Source: Candidatus Brocadia sp. (GTDB lineage Bacteria > Planctomycetota > Brocadiia > Brocadiales > Brocadiaceae). Taken from it: a stretch of DNA of 37,375 nt. Below, in pieces: positions 1 through 9,185 of the stretch; the first letter of the stretch is position 1; each line of letters begins with the position of its first letter. Where the stretch lies: assembly GCA_013360945.1 (NCBI GenBank), contig JABWAQ010000024.1, positions 1-37,375 on the forward strand, read 5' to 3'. The position numbers and the translations under genes are program-made. Under the pieces are notes generated by a model. The model did not search any database. It saw only the letters and a list, made by a program, of their open reading frames with translations, and had not been told where the DNA came from.

Positions 1-59
1 GGCATCGCCCACCAAAAAATAGGCAACGTGAACGAGATGTTTGGTGGGCGATGCCCACC
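1..59. repeat. Intergenic inverted repeat at the left edge
   Basis: The 16-mer ggcatcgcccaccaaa (1-16) recurs as its reverse complement at 40-55. The right arm also forms a smaller palindrome, ggtgggc-gat-gcccacc, at 43-59. Such GC-rich palindromes around a GTGGGC/GCCCAC core are typical of dispersed intergenic repeats. The element may extend left of the window. I see no T-run that would make it a standard terminator. Confidence 0.7.
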
Positions 60-303
60 CTACCAGGTTAACCAGATTTACAAAAAATCGGGAATGCACT
101 CCCTTGTGTGTGATGTAACTCGGGAAGGAACTGAATTAAAATTTTAGATTTACGATTTCAGATTTACGATTTTTCAACCTCAAATTGTAAATCGTAATTC
201 GTTTAATCAGGCCTTCGGCAACTTCCCCCCCCTGTTTCCCCCCCCCGTAAACGTGGGGATTATGGGGGGGGTTGAAATTCCTATACGTCAAATTAAGGAC
301 GAA
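60..303. other. Gene-free spacer with C/G homopolymers and short AT repeats
   Basis: I find no credible gene in the first 378 bases. The 13-mer agatttacgattt is repeated at about 151-178, and an inverted version (gtaaatcgtaattcg) follows at about 187-201. C-runs of 8 and 9 bases lie at 225-232 and 238-246, followed by G4 (254-257) and G8 (264-271). The C- and G-runs can pair and look like eroded repeat elements. Homopolymers of this length are also prone to sequencing or assembly error. Confidence 0.5.
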
Positions 304-328
304 CACGGACAAACAAAGTTTGTCCGTG
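304..328. repeat. Perfect 11-bp hairpin upstream of gspE/pilB
   Basis: The arms cacggacaaac (304-314) and gtttgtccgtg (318-328) are perfect inverted copies around a 3-nt AAA loop. It sits 50 bp before the ATPase gene. It lacks a T-run, so it reads better as a dispersed palindromic repeat than as a terminator. Confidence 0.7.
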
Positions 329-378
329 CCACCCTGATACATGCATAAATAAAATGAAAATTCCTATACAATTAAATT

Positions 379-2046
379 ATGAATCAAACAGCGATTAGCA
401 ATATTGGAGATGCGTTACTCGAAATTGGCAGGGTGACGCGCGCTGATTTGGACCGTGCAACAGAGGTTCAAAAACAAACAGGCCAAAAGTTGGGTCGTAT
501 TTTGATCGATTTGGGAACTGTTTCTGAGGAGGACCTTCGGCTTGCCTATAGTAGATTGTTACAGATACCGGTGTGGGAGAAGAAGAAGGATGACCGATAT
601 CCGCTGGTGGAAAATATACCCAAGATTTTCCTGATGGCGAACCGCGTGCTTCCCCTAAACTTACAGGATGGGACGCTGGACATCGCCCTTGCAGACCCGC
701 ATGATTCGCTGCTGGTGGAGACAATCGCATTGGCCACGAATAAACAAATGCGGATTTTTGCCGGCTGTGAAAAAGACATCCTGACCTCTCTCGAAGCCAT
801 TTATGAAGGTGAGGTTAAAGAAGAGGAGACGGCGACTTCCAGTATTGAAGTAATGGAAGACGTGGAGCACCTGAGGGACATGGCTTCCGAGGCTCCTGTC
901 ATACGCCTTGTAAATAGCACGTTGACAAAGGCTATCGAAATAGGGGCAAGCGATGTACACATGGAGGTTTTTGAAAGAAATGCACGATTGCGGTACCGTG
1001 TGGATGGTGTTTTGCGGGAACTTGCTCCTCCGCCCCGTGAACTCTATAATGCTATAATTTCACGTATCAAAATTATGGCAAAGCTGAACATTGCCGAGAA
1101 ACGGCTGCCACAGGATGGCCGGATTAAGATGAAGGTGGCAGGCAAGGAAGTAGATTTGAGGGTCTCGATTATTCCCATGAGTCATGGAGAGGGTGTGGTA
1201 ATGAGGATTTTAGATCGGACTGCGGTTACCCTCGATTTAGAAAGGTTGGGATTCAACCAGGAATTTTTGATAAAGTTTCGGCGCATGGTGAACAAGCCGG
1301 AGGGTATGCTGCTTGTAACAGGGCCTACAGGGAGCGGAAAAACGACAACGTTGTACGCCGTGCTTAAGGAGATAGTTTCACCGGAAGTAAAGATCGTAAC
1401 CGTGGAAGACCCTGTGGAATATAGTATGGATGGTGTGAATCAAATCCAGGTAAATCCCCAGATAGATTTGACCTTTGCATCGGGACTGCGTTCCATTTTA
1501 CGTCATGATCCGGACGTCATTCTTATTGGAGAAATCAGGGACCGGGAAACGGCATCGATAGCAATACAGGCTGCCCTGACCGGGCACCTTGTTTTGTCTA
1601 CGCTCCACACAAATGATTCGGCATCTGCGTTTACCCGATTGATGGATATGGGGATGGAGGACTATCTGATTTCTTCGTGTATCATTGGAGTCCTTGCACA
1701 GAGGCTGGTACGAAAGTTATGTGAAAGGTGTCGTGAGGCATATACGCCGGGTGTGGATTTACGCCAGACCGTGGGATTAAAAGAAGGAGAATGCTTGTAC
1801 AAACCCAGGGGCTGCGATGAGTGTAATAATTTGGGCTTTAAAGGCCGGAAATGTATTGCCGAATTTTTGTGCGTGGATGAAGGTATCCGGCGACTCATCC
1901 TTGCACATAAAGATTCTGGCGAAATCATGAAAGAGGCTAAAAAGAAAGGGACAAAGAGCTTGTGGGAGGATGGGCTTGAATCGGTCCGGAAGGGTGAAAC
2001 AACAATGGAAGAATTATTACGGGTGTCGTCAGACATAGAGTTGTGA
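379..2046 (+). CDS. gspE: GspE/PilB-type assembly ATPase
   Basis: Hexameric cytoplasmic ATPase that would power assembly of a type II secretion pseudopilus or a type IV pilus. Residues 1-140 form an N-terminal GspE/MshE-like domain. The catalytic core follows: Walker A GPTGSGKTT at 315-323, the Asp-box region TVEDPVEY at 341-348, Walker B VILIGEIRD at 380-388 and the His box LSTLHTND at about 406-413. Four cysteines (C448, C451, C479, C482) in two CxxC pairs form the zinc-binding module typical of GspE/PilB. The length of 555 aa is normal. The ATG at 379 has no strong Shine-Dalgarno. No other pilus or secretion gene is adjacent, so secretion and pilus roles cannot be separated here; the symbol is given for the family. 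Confidence 0.9.
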   Translation: MNQTAISNIGDALLEIGRVTRADLDRATEVQKQTGQKLGRILIDLGTVSEEDLRLAYSRLLQIPVWEKKKDDRYPLVENIPKIFLMANRVLPLNLQDGTLDIALADPHDSLLVETIALATNKQMRIFAGCEKDILTSLEAIYEGEVKEEETATSSIEVMEDVEHLRDMASEAPVIRLVNSTLTKAIEIGASDVHMEVFERNARLRYRVDGVLRELAPPPRELYNAIISRIKIMAKLNIAEKRLPQDGRIKMKVAGKEVDLRVSIIPMSHGEGVVMRILDRTAVTLDLERLGFNQEFLIKFRRMVNKPEGMLLVTGPTGSGKTTTLYAVLKEIVSPEVKIVTVEDPVEYSMDGVNQIQVNPQIDLTFASGLRSILRHDPDVILIGEIRDRETASIAIQAALTGHLVLSTLHTNDSASAFTRLMDMGMEDYLISSCIIGVLAQRLVRKLCERCREAYTPGVDLRQTVGLKEGECLYKPRGCDECNNLGFKGRKCIAEFLCVDEGIRRLILAHKDSGEIMKEAKKKGTKSLWEDGLESVRKGETTMEELLRVSSDIEL

Positions 2047-2241
2047 GAAACGATTGCCGGTAACAATTCTGTACTTTAAGCCGCAGAGAAGAAGTAGTGT
2101 CGGTCTCTTTTTGTTAAATTAATTATCGTTTGTGCCGATACTTGTGATTACTTAAAGGGTAATCGTGAAAAGGGCTATCTAAATTCTCACAGCTTCTCTC
2201 ATAACAGTGACAACCATGGATGGATGGAAAGGGCAATAATT

Positions 2242-2469
2242 ATGCATAATAAATTTCTGGAATCTATAGGTGTCAGCGGAATAGATTTAAAAAAATACCC
2301 ATTGGAACACCTCCCACGCATACTCCACCTCAGCATGATTATCAAAAATACTTGCTTCTGGGTCAATGATGCAGTTGTGTCCTACCGTCTCTTATCAGCA
2401 GATGAGCAAACGAAGATACTGGAAGAATTTGTACAACACATCATCGCCTTTCAACTGAAAGAAGTCTAA
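2242..2469 (+). CDS. Small hypothetical protein (75 aa)
   Basis: I do not recognise this protein. It is probably cytoplasmic, with no signal peptide or membrane segment, and looks mostly helical. The C-terminus (LSADEQTKILEEFVQHIIAF) is amphipathic, and the single cysteine precedes a tryptophan. I chose the ATG at 2242 because GGAAAGGG at 2226-2233 lies 8 nt before it; an in-frame ATG at 2224 would add six residues but has only a weak GGATGG directly upstream. It stands alone, with gaps of about 195 and 253 bp, so its neighbours give no clue to function. Confidence 0.55.
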   Translation: MHNKFLESIGVSGIDLKKYPLEHLPRILHLSMIIKNTCFWVNDAVVSYRLLSADEQTKILEEFVQHIIAFQLKEV

Positions 2470-2596
2470 TAAATCGCTCCATTCATTATACTTCAGATTT
2501 TAACTCCAACCCAGGCGTATCTTTCCCCAATATGTTTTGCCATTATATTATTTGCATTGAGGCAGCACAAAAGTTAAGAACCCCCTAATTATTGAT

Positions 2597-2626
2597 TTGA
2601 CACATCCAACAGCTTAATGCTAAATT
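2597..2626 (+). promoter_or_regulatory. Candidate sigma70-type promoter for pepA-uvrA
   Basis: A perfect -35 TTGACA (2597-2602) is followed, after an 18-bp spacer, by TAAATT (2621-2626). A start near 2633 would give pepA a leader of about 90 nt. The -35 is exact, but the -10 is only fair and the spacer is 1 bp long. Confidence 0.45.
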
Positions 2627-2722
2627 AATTGATTAACATTCCCCCTTAGTATTACAATAATAAATTGGATACTATTCAGATTTATTCACTGGCCGGATAC
2701 AAGGCACAAAGGAAGGATATTT

Positions 2723-4228
2723 ATGCATATTAACGTCAAAACGGGAGCAGCTGAAAAAGAACCGGCGGAGATATTGGTTTTTTACTTATACGAAGACATA
2801 AAAATAATTGAAGGAGCGCTTGCCTATTGTAATAAAGCCTTGAACGACATCATCTCTGAATTAATAAAAGAAAAAAGATTTATTGCCAGACTTAATAAAA
2901 CGAGTACCTTCCCTACGTATGGAAAAATCCCGGCTAAACGCATCATGTTGGTGGGTCTGGGAAAGAAAAAAGATGTGACCCTGGACAAAATAAGACAGGC
3001 AGCCGGTACGACCGCCTCAACCGTACGCGATATGGGTATCGATGAGGTTACCAGCGTGGCGGATTCAATCAGTGTTCTCCTCTCAGAAAATGAATGGTAT
3101 CAAGCTTATATCGAAGGCGCCCTGCTCGCCCAGTATAAATATCAACGATATAAATATGTCCCGCCTGAGGAGAGACAGGAAATCACGGCGCTCACGCTTC
3201 TGCTATCGAACAAAGATGCGTTGAAACCAGCCCGTGATGCTGTAAGGGATGGGCAAATTATTGCAGATGCCGTCTCTTTTGTCCGTGATCTCATCAATAC
3301 GCCAGCTCAGGATAAGACCCCTGCTGTTTTGGCTGATGAAGCGAAACAATTAGCCAGGGAACCGGGCATTCAATGTAAGGTGTTATCCCGGCCAGAACTG
3401 AAAAAACTTGGAATGGGCGGTTTGCTGGCTGTTGCGCAAGGCAGTGTACAACCTCCTAAATTTATAATACTTGAATACAACGCCCGCGCCAAAAACCAGG
3501 ATACGATAGTGCTCGTTGGAAAAGGAATTACCTTTGACTCGGGCGGGATATGTCTGAAACAGGCCAAAGACATGGATCAGATGAAGAGTGACATGTCTGG
3601 CGGCGCTGCCGTAATGGGCGCCATAAAGGCTATAGCTAAGATGAAATTGCCTCAACGTATCGTGGGTCTCATTCCGTGCACTGAGAATATGCCGGGTGGT
3701 TCGGCAATCAAACCCGGGGATATCGTTAAATTTTATTCCGGCAAGACCGCTGAGGTTGTAAATACGGATGCAGAAGGACGCTTAATTTTAGCGGATGCCT
3801 TAGCATTTGCGGAAAGATATCGTCCGGTCGCTTTGATTGATCTTGCTACCCTGACAGGGTCTTGCGTGGTAGCCCTGGGCAATGTTGTCACCGGCATGAT
3901 GGGAAATAATGAAGAGTTGAAAAAAAGAGTTAAAATTGCCGGTGAAAAATCATGGGAAAGAGTCTGGGAGCTTCCACTCTGGGAGGAGTATCAGGAGCAA
4001 ATCAAGAGTGACATTGCAGATATCAGGAATATCGGTGGACCTTATGCGGGGGCTATAACCGCCGCCTGTTTTTTAAGCAAGTTTACAGAAAAATATCCCT
4101 GGGTACATCTGGATATTGCCGGCACCTCCTGGTGCGATAAAAACAGCGCATATACCCAAAAAGGAGCGTCAGGCGTCGGGGTTCGATTGCTTGTACAATT
4201 GGTTCAGGATTGGAATCGATTTTCATAA
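2723..4228 (+). CDS. pepA: Leucyl aminopeptidase (M17 family)
   Basis: Cytosolic di-metal aminopeptidase that removes N-terminal residues during peptide turnover. Residues 1-170 form the variable N-terminal domain and about 175-495 the M17 catalytic domain. The family signature NTDAEGRL is at 347-354. Expected metal ligands and catalytic residues are present: K267 and D272 in GKGITFDSGG, K279, D290, D349, E351 and R353. The length of 501 aa is normal for PepA. GGAAGG lies just before the ATG. The stop codon TAA (4226-4228) shares its last A with the uvrA ATG, so the two genes are probably translationally coupled. Some PepA proteins also bind DNA; nothing here tests that. Confidence 0.95.
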   Translation: MHINVKTGAAEKEPAEILVFYLYEDIKIIEGALAYCNKALNDIISELIKEKRFIARLNKTSTFPTYGKIPAKRIMLVGLGKKKDVTLDKIRQAAGTTASTVRDMGIDEVTSVADSISVLLSENEWYQAYIEGALLAQYKYQRYKYVPPEERQEITALTLLLSNKDALKPARDAVRDGQIIADAVSFVRDLINTPAQDKTPAVLADEAKQLAREPGIQCKVLSRPELKKLGMGGLLAVAQGSVQPPKFIILEYNARAKNQDTIVLVGKGITFDSGGICLKQAKDMDQMKSDMSGGAAVMGAIKAIAKMKLPQRIVGLIPCTENMPGGSAIKPGDIVKFYSGKTAEVVNTDAEGRLILADALAFAERYRPVALIDLATLTGSCVVALGNVVTGMMGNNEELKKRVKIAGEKSWERVWELPLWEEYQEQIKSDIADIRNIGGPYAGAITAACFLSKFTEKYPWVHLDIAGTSWCDKNSAYTQKGASGVGVRLLVQLVQDWNRFS

Positions 4229-7017
4229 TGAATAACAATGTTATAGCCATTCGTGGCGCCAGGGAACACAATCTTAAGGGTATTAATGTTAATATTCCGC
4301 GCGATCGGATTACGATTATTACGGGTATTAGCGGATCTGGAAAATCATCCCTTGCATTTGATACGGTATATGCAGAAGGACAACGCCGCTATATTGAAAG
4401 CCTTTCTTCTTACGCACGGCAATTTTTAGATCAGATACAAAAACCGGACGTAGAGCTGGTTGAGGGACTCCCTCCCACCATTGCCATTGAACAACGCACC
4501 TGTCCGCCGAGTCCGCGTTCTACTGTGGCAACTGTTACGGAGATCTATGACTATCTGCGCCTGTTGTATGCAAGAATCGGCATACCGTATTGTTACCGGT
4601 GTAAATGTGTTATCTCCCGCCAAACGGTTGACCAGATGATACAAAGAATCCTGGAAATCCCTCAAGGAACCAGGATTATGCTTCTTGCGCCGCTCATTAA
4701 AGGGAAAAAGGGTGAACATCGGGAGATATTTCAAACGATAGTACAAAAGGGCTTTGTCCGCGCACGTGTTGATAATGTTATTACAGACCTCAAGACTATT
4801 CCCAAACTGGCACGGTATAAGACCCACGAAATCGATGTAATCGTGGACCGCCTGGTCGCAAAAGGTGATATCCAGCCACGTCTGTACAATTCCATAGAAA
4901 CCTGTCTCAAATTAGGGGAAGGCGTCATGCTGGTAAGCCAGGAACATGAAAAGGGCTGGACTGATCATATCCTAAGCGAACGATACGCCTGTCCAAAATG
5001 CGGAAGCGGCTACGAAGAAATGACGCCGCGTATGTTTTCATTTAACAGCCCTTATGGTGCATGCCCTGGTTGTAATGGCCTGGGGAATACCCTTGATTTT
5101 GACCCGGAGCTGATTGTTCCTGATAGTCACATCAGTATCAAAAACGGGGCCGTTGATGCCTGGCGGGGCTGGGGGTCATTAACTCAGACTCACTATGATA
5201 ACCAAATAAAGATGTTTTCAAAATCTTTTTCTGTCTCCTTAAGCACGCCCTTTGTAAAGTTGCCAAAAGAGACCGCGAATGCCTTGTTTTTTGGCACAGA
5301 GGATTTTGAAGGGGTGATCCCCAACCTTAAACGCATTTATGAAAAAACGCCCAGTGAACGAATCTTGAAGCGCCTTTCCAGCTATATGAGTTACCGGACC
5401 TGCACTGCTTGCAATGGGGCCAGACTGCGGGCAGAGTCCCTCTCGGTAAAAATCAAGCAAAAATCAATTCACGAGGTCATGGACCTGACCGTAGAAACGG
5501 CCCTCGAATTTTTCACAACACTGAAATTGGACGGTAAACAGGCGATCATTTCCAAACAAATCTTGAAGGAAATCCAAAACAGACTTCGTTTTATGATAGA
5601 TGTCGGATTGCACTATTTGACCCTGGGACGCAGCAGTGATACCCTCTCCGGAGGTGAAGCACAGAGAACCAGGCTTGCTACGCAGGTCGGGTCGGGCCTT
5701 GTCGGGGTCTGCTATGTGCTGGACGAACCCACAATAGGGCTTCACCCAAGGGATAATGAGCGGCTCATACAGACGTTAAAGACCCTTCGGGATAACGGAA
5801 ACACGGTTATCCTTGTGGAACATGATGAGCAAACCATTCGCAACGCGGATTACATCATTGACCTCGGACCTGGAGCAGGTGAACGCGGTGGCAGTATAGT
5901 TACCCATGGCACATTGAAAGAAATCATCAAGAATCGTAATTCATTAACCGGACAATACCTCAGCCAAACCCTTAAAATTGAACTTCCCGTCGCGAGAAGG
6001 GGTATTAATCTGAAGAACGCACTTGAAATAAGGGGGGCGCGCGCCCATAACCTGAAATCTATCAACGTAAAGATTCCGTTAAAAACCTTTTGCTGTGTCA
6101 CCGGCGTATCCGGTTCAGGGAAAAGCACGCTCGTCAATGATATCCTGCATCGGGCTCTTGCAAGGGTATTCTATGGCAGTCATGAGGCGCCGGGAGAACA
6201 CGATAAAATTCTTGGCATGGATTACATCGATAAAGTGATAGAAATCGATCAATCACCCATTGGGCGCACCCCACGTTCGAATCCTGCGACGTATACGAGG
6301 GCATTTGATATGATCCGTTCCCTTTTTGCACAGACTCCGGAGGCAAAGATCCGGGGTTACACCGCCGGCAGATACAGCTTCAATATCAGCGGTGGACGGT
6401 GCGAGGTCTGCAAGGGGCAAGGAACTAAAAAGGTAGAGATGCATTTTTTACCCGATATGTACGTTATCTGTGAAGAGTGCAAGGGGAAAAGGTATAACAA
6501 AGTAACATTAGAAGTTACTTATAAGGAGAAGAGTATTTCGGATGTACTTGATATGCGCGTTGAAGAGGCACATCAATTTTTCAAGAATATTCCGAAAATT
6601 CAGCGTATTTTAAGGACCCTCCATGATGTAGGACTGGGGTATATTAAATTAGGTCAGTCCAGCACCACCCTGTCCGGTGGAGAATCACAAAGGATTAAAC
6701 TTGCCACAGAACTCTCCAGGCAGTCAACAGGGAAAACGCTCTATATCCTGGATGAGCCTACTACAGGCCTGCATTTTGCCGACATACAACAGTTACTGAA
6801 AATGTTACACCGGTTGGTCGATCGGGGCAATACTGTGCTGGTTATAGAACACAACCTTGAGGTGGTCAAAACGGCAGATTACATCATCGACTTAGGCCCG
6901 GAAGGCGGTGTAAATGGTGGTGATGTTGTGGCGGCAGGCACCCCGGAACAGATTGCAAGAAGTGAACGGTCTTATACGGGGAAATTTTTAAAAAAAATCC
7001 TTCAAAGAACCGTTTAA
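4228..7017 (+). CDS. uvrA: Excinuclease ABC subunit A
   Basis: DNA-damage recognition ATPase of UvrABC nucleotide excision repair. Two ABC ATPase modules are visible: the first with Walker A GISGSGKSS near residue 33 and signature LSGGEAQR, the second with Walker A GVSGSGKST near residue 630 and signature LSGGESQR. Zinc-binding CxxC clusters occur near CYRC, CPKC/CPGC and CEVC/CEEC. At about 929 aa the protein is full length. I start at the ATG at 4228, which overlaps the pepA stop (TAATG). An in-frame TTG at 4210 would add six residues but lies inside pepA. uvrB and uvrC are not in the window. Confidence 0.96.
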   Translation: MNNNVIAIRGAREHNLKGINVNIPRDRITIITGISGSGKSSLAFDTVYAEGQRRYIESLSSYARQFLDQIQKPDVELVEGLPPTIAIEQRTCPPSPRSTVATVTEIYDYLRLLYARIGIPYCYRCKCVISRQTVDQMIQRILEIPQGTRIMLLAPLIKGKKGEHREIFQTIVQKGFVRARVDNVITDLKTIPKLARYKTHEIDVIVDRLVAKGDIQPRLYNSIETCLKLGEGVMLVSQEHEKGWTDHILSERYACPKCGSGYEEMTPRMFSFNSPYGACPGCNGLGNTLDFDPELIVPDSHISIKNGAVDAWRGWGSLTQTHYDNQIKMFSKSFSVSLSTPFVKLPKETANALFFGTEDFEGVIPNLKRIYEKTPSERILKRLSSYMSYRTCTACNGARLRAESLSVKIKQKSIHEVMDLTVETALEFFTTLKLDGKQAIISKQILKEIQNRLRFMIDVGLHYLTLGRSSDTLSGGEAQRTRLATQVGSGLVGVCYVLDEPTIGLHPRDNERLIQTLKTLRDNGNTVILVEHDEQTIRNADYIIDLGPGAGERGGSIVTHGTLKEIIKNRNSLTGQYLSQTLKIELPVARRGINLKNALEIRGARAHNLKSINVKIPLKTFCCVTGVSGSGKSTLVNDILHRALARVFYGSHEAPGEHDKILGMDYIDKVIEIDQSPIGRTPRSNPATYTRAFDMIRSLFAQTPEAKIRGYTAGRYSFNISGGRCEVCKGQGTKKVEMHFLPDMYVICEECKGKRYNKVTLEVTYKEKSISDVLDMRVEEAHQFFKNIPKIQRILRTLHDVGLGYIKLGQSSTTLSGGESQRIKLATELSRQSTGKTLYILDEPTTGLHFADIQQLLKMLHRLVDRGNTVLVIEHNLEVVKTADYIIDLGPEGGVNGGDVVAAGTPEQIARSERSYTGKFLKKILQRTV

Positions 7018-7025
7018 TAACCTCA

Positions 7026-7151
7026 ATGCGGAGATGTGTGGTACAGGCAAGGCTTGACATTCCGGATATAAAAGAATATAGTGATAATGAAATCAAAAAT
7101 ATCATATACACTTTATTCAGGGAAGGAATAAGAGGTGTGGGATTATTCTGA
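7026..7151 (+). CDS. Possible 41-aa small ORF overlapping the nifU start
   Basis: An ATG at 7026 opens a 41-codon frame ending at TGA 7149-7151, which overlaps the nifU start (GTG 7135) in another frame. The peptide begins MRRCVVQARL and is mixed charged and hydrophobic; I do not recognise it. The consensus promoter at 7054-7082 lies inside it, so transcripts from that promoter would not carry its ATG. It could be a remnant, a peptide read from the uvrA transcript, or chance. Confidence 0.2.
   Translation: MRRCVVQARLDIPDIKEYSDNEIKNIIYTLFREGIRGVGLF
7054..7082 (+). promoter_or_regulatory. Strong sigma70-type promoter for nifU-nifS
   Basis: An exact -35 TTGACA (7054-7059), an optimal 17-bp spacer and -10 TATAGT (7077-7082). 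Initiation near 7089 would leave a leader of about 45 nt carrying the GGAAGGA ribosome-binding site of nifU. This allows nifUS to be expressed separately from pepA-uvrA. Confidence 0.65.
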
Positions 7152-7989
7152 GAAGGTTAAAGAGCATTTTTTTCATCCACGAAATGTAGGTGAAATTGAA
7201 AATCCGGATGCTGTAGGCGAGGTGGGTAGTCTGGCCTGCGGTGATGCATTAAAATTGATGTTAAAACTGGACAAATCAGAACGTATTACGGATGTGAAAT
7301 TCAAGACATTTGGGTGTGGGAGCGCTATTGCTTCAGCGAGCGCCTTGACGGAGATGATACAAGGAAAGACGTTAGATGAGGCGGGTAGGATTACTGATAA
7401 TGACATTGCAGAGTATCTGGAAGGGTTGCCTGAACAAAAGATGCATTGTTCTGTGATGGGCCGTGAGGCCCTGGAAGCAGCTATTGCAAATTACCGGGGA
7501 GTTAAAATAGATAAGCCCGTTGATGAAGGAACGATCGTCTGCAAGTGTTTTGGCGTGACGGATAATAAGATTGCCCATGAGGTGAGAGAACATAAATTAA
7601 CTACAATTGAGGAGGTTACAAATTATTGTAAGGCAGGCGGCGGGTGTCGTTCCTGCCATCCTCAAATTCAGGCAATTATCGATGAGGTATGGGCAAAGGA
7701 AAAAGAAAAGGTTATGATTGAAAAGACTAAGAAGCCTGCTAAAAAATTGACAAATATTCAAAAGATTAAGTTGATACAGGATACTATAGAAAGGGATATT
7801 CGGCCTGCTCTTCAATCGGATGGCGGTGATATAGAGCTGCTCGATATAGATGGTGATCGGGTGATGGTTTCATTTCGGGGCAGTTGTGTAGAGTGCCCCA
7901 GTTCAACGGTGACTTTGAAATCTACGGTGGAGGCGAAGTTAAGGGAGTTTGTGTCCGATACGCTTGTTGTTGAGGAGGTAGCTTCATGA
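7135..7989 (+). CDS. nifU: NifU-type Fe-S cluster scaffold (three-domain)
   Basis: Scaffold on which [Fe-S] clusters are built from sulfur supplied by NifS. Three domains are visible. The N-terminal IscU-like domain (1-125) has the expected cysteines C35, C61 and C105. The central BFD-like ferredoxin domain (about 132-180) has C136, C138, C171 and C174. The C-terminal Nfu domain (about 207-284) has the CxxC pair C251/C254. The 284-aa length matches full NifU. Translation starts at GTG 7135 behind GGAAGGA. It overlaps nifS by 4 nt (ATGA), indicating coupling. No nitrogenase genes are nearby, so a general Fe-S role is more likely than nitrogen fixation. Confidence 0.93.
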   Translation: MWDYSEKVKEHFFHPRNVGEIENPDAVGEVGSLACGDALKLMLKLDKSERITDVKFKTFGCGSAIASASALTEMIQGKTLDEAGRITDNDIAEYLEGLPEQKMHCSVMGREALEAAIANYRGVKIDKPVDEGTIVCKCFGVTDNKIAHEVREHKLTTIEEVTNYCKAGGGCRSCHPQIQAIIDEVWAKEKEKVMIEKTKKPAKKLTNIQKIKLIQDTIERDIRPALQSDGGDIELLDIDGDRVMVSFRGSCVECPSSTVTLKSTVEAKLREFVSDTLVVEEVAS

Positions 7990-9185
7990 AGGTTGTATAC
8001 GCGGATAATAATGCTACGACTATGGTTGCACCTGAGGTGGTAGAGGCTATGTTGCCGTATTTCACACAATATTATGGAAATCCTTCGAGTATGCATACCT
8101 TTGGCGGACAAGTAGCCAAAAAGATTGATATTGCAAGACAGCAGGTTGCGGAACTCATCGGTGCAGACCCCACAGAAATTGTATTTACAAGCTGTGGTAC
8201 GGAAAGCGATAATGCAGCGATTTGGGGAATACTTCGGGCAAATCCTCATAAAAGGCATATTGTGACTTCGAGGGTAGAACATCCGGCCGTTTATAATTTG
8301 TGTAAGTATTTATCACAAAATGGTTATCAGGTAACGGAATTGGGTGTGGATAGCAATGGAATGCTTAACCTGGATGAGCTTGCCGGTGCTGTCAGGGAAG
8401 ATACGGCTATTGTGTCGATTATGTATGCAAACAATGAGACAGGGGTGATTTTTCCCATAGAGGAGATTGGCGCCATTGTGAAACAGAAAGGGTCTATTTT
8501 GCATACCGATGCTGTGCAAGCTGTGGGCAAGATACCGTTAAATCTTTCACACAGTACCGTAGATTTATTGACACTCTCCGGGCACAAATTGCATGCTGCT
8601 AAAGGAGTGGGCGCCCTGTTTATCAGAAAGGGGACTACGTTTACGCCTTTTATCATTGGAGGGCATCAGGAAAAGAATCGCCGTGGCGGCACAGAGAATG
8701 TGCCTTCTATTAGTGGACTTGGCAAGGCGTGTGAATTGGCAAAAAAATACATGGCAGAGGAACAGACCCGCGTAAAAGAATTAAGGGATAATCTGGAAAA
8801 TGAAATAGTAAAAAGGGCGCCGGATGTGAGGGTGAATGGACACAAAATCAACCGGCTTCCCAATACAACCAATTTGAGTTTTGAATTTGTAGAAGGGGAG
8901 GCAATTCTGTTATTGCTGAATGAAAAAGGAATTTGCGCCTCGTCAGGTTCAGCATGTACCTCAGGCTCATTGGAACCTTCACATGTCCTGAGGGCCATGG
9001 GCGTCCCTTTTACGGCCGTGCATGGCTCTGTAAGACTAAGTTTGAGCCGTTATAATACTATGGCAGATGTGGATTTTATAATCGAATGCCTTCCTCCGAT
9101 TATTAGAAGGCTAAGAGAGATATCACCGTATGGGAGAGAAACAAAGGTGAAAGAACACGCGATGGGGGTATCAACAAAGTCATAG
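7986..9185 (+). CDS. nifS: Cysteine desulfurase, NifS/IscS family
   Basis: PLP-dependent enzyme that takes sulfur from L-cysteine, leaving alanine and an enzyme persulfide that is passed to NifU. The PLP lysine is K201 in SGHKLHAAKG. PLP-contacting residues include H99, D174 and Q178. The catalytic cysteine is C324 in SSGSACTSG, on the loop typical of group I desulfurases. The 399-aa length is normal. It follows nifU with a 4-nt overlap and shares its promoter. In anammox-type bacteria, rich in Fe-S and heme proteins, this pair would probably be the main housekeeping Fe-S system (inference). Confidence 0.93.
   Translation: MKVVYADNNATTMVAPEVVEAMLPYFTQYYGNPSSMHTFGGQVAKKIDIARQQVAELIGADPTEIVFTSCGTESDNAAIWGILRANPHKRHIVTSRVEHPAVYNLCKYLSQNGYQVTELGVDSNGMLNLDELAGAVREDTAIVSIMYANNETGVIFPIEEIGAIVKQKGSILHTDAVQAVGKIPLNLSHSTVDLLTLSGHKLHAAKGVGALFIRKGTTFTPFIIGGHQEKNRRGGTENVPSISGLGKACELAKKYMAEEQTRVKELRDNLENEIVKRAPDVRVNGHKINRLPNTTNLSFEFVEGEAILLLLNEKGICASSGSACTSGSLEPSHVLRAMGVPFTAVHGSVRLSLSRYNTMADVDFIIECLPPIIRRLREISPYGRETKVKEHAMGVSTKS

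Noticed and set aside
395..960. Open frames on the minus strand under gspE/pilB
   Set aside because: They are antisense to a well-supported gene, overlap one another and have no recognisable protein features.
4210..4227. Longer uvrA start using TTG at 4210
   Set aside because: It lies inside pepA and lacks a ribosome-binding site, and the ATG at 4228 forms a standard TAATG junction.
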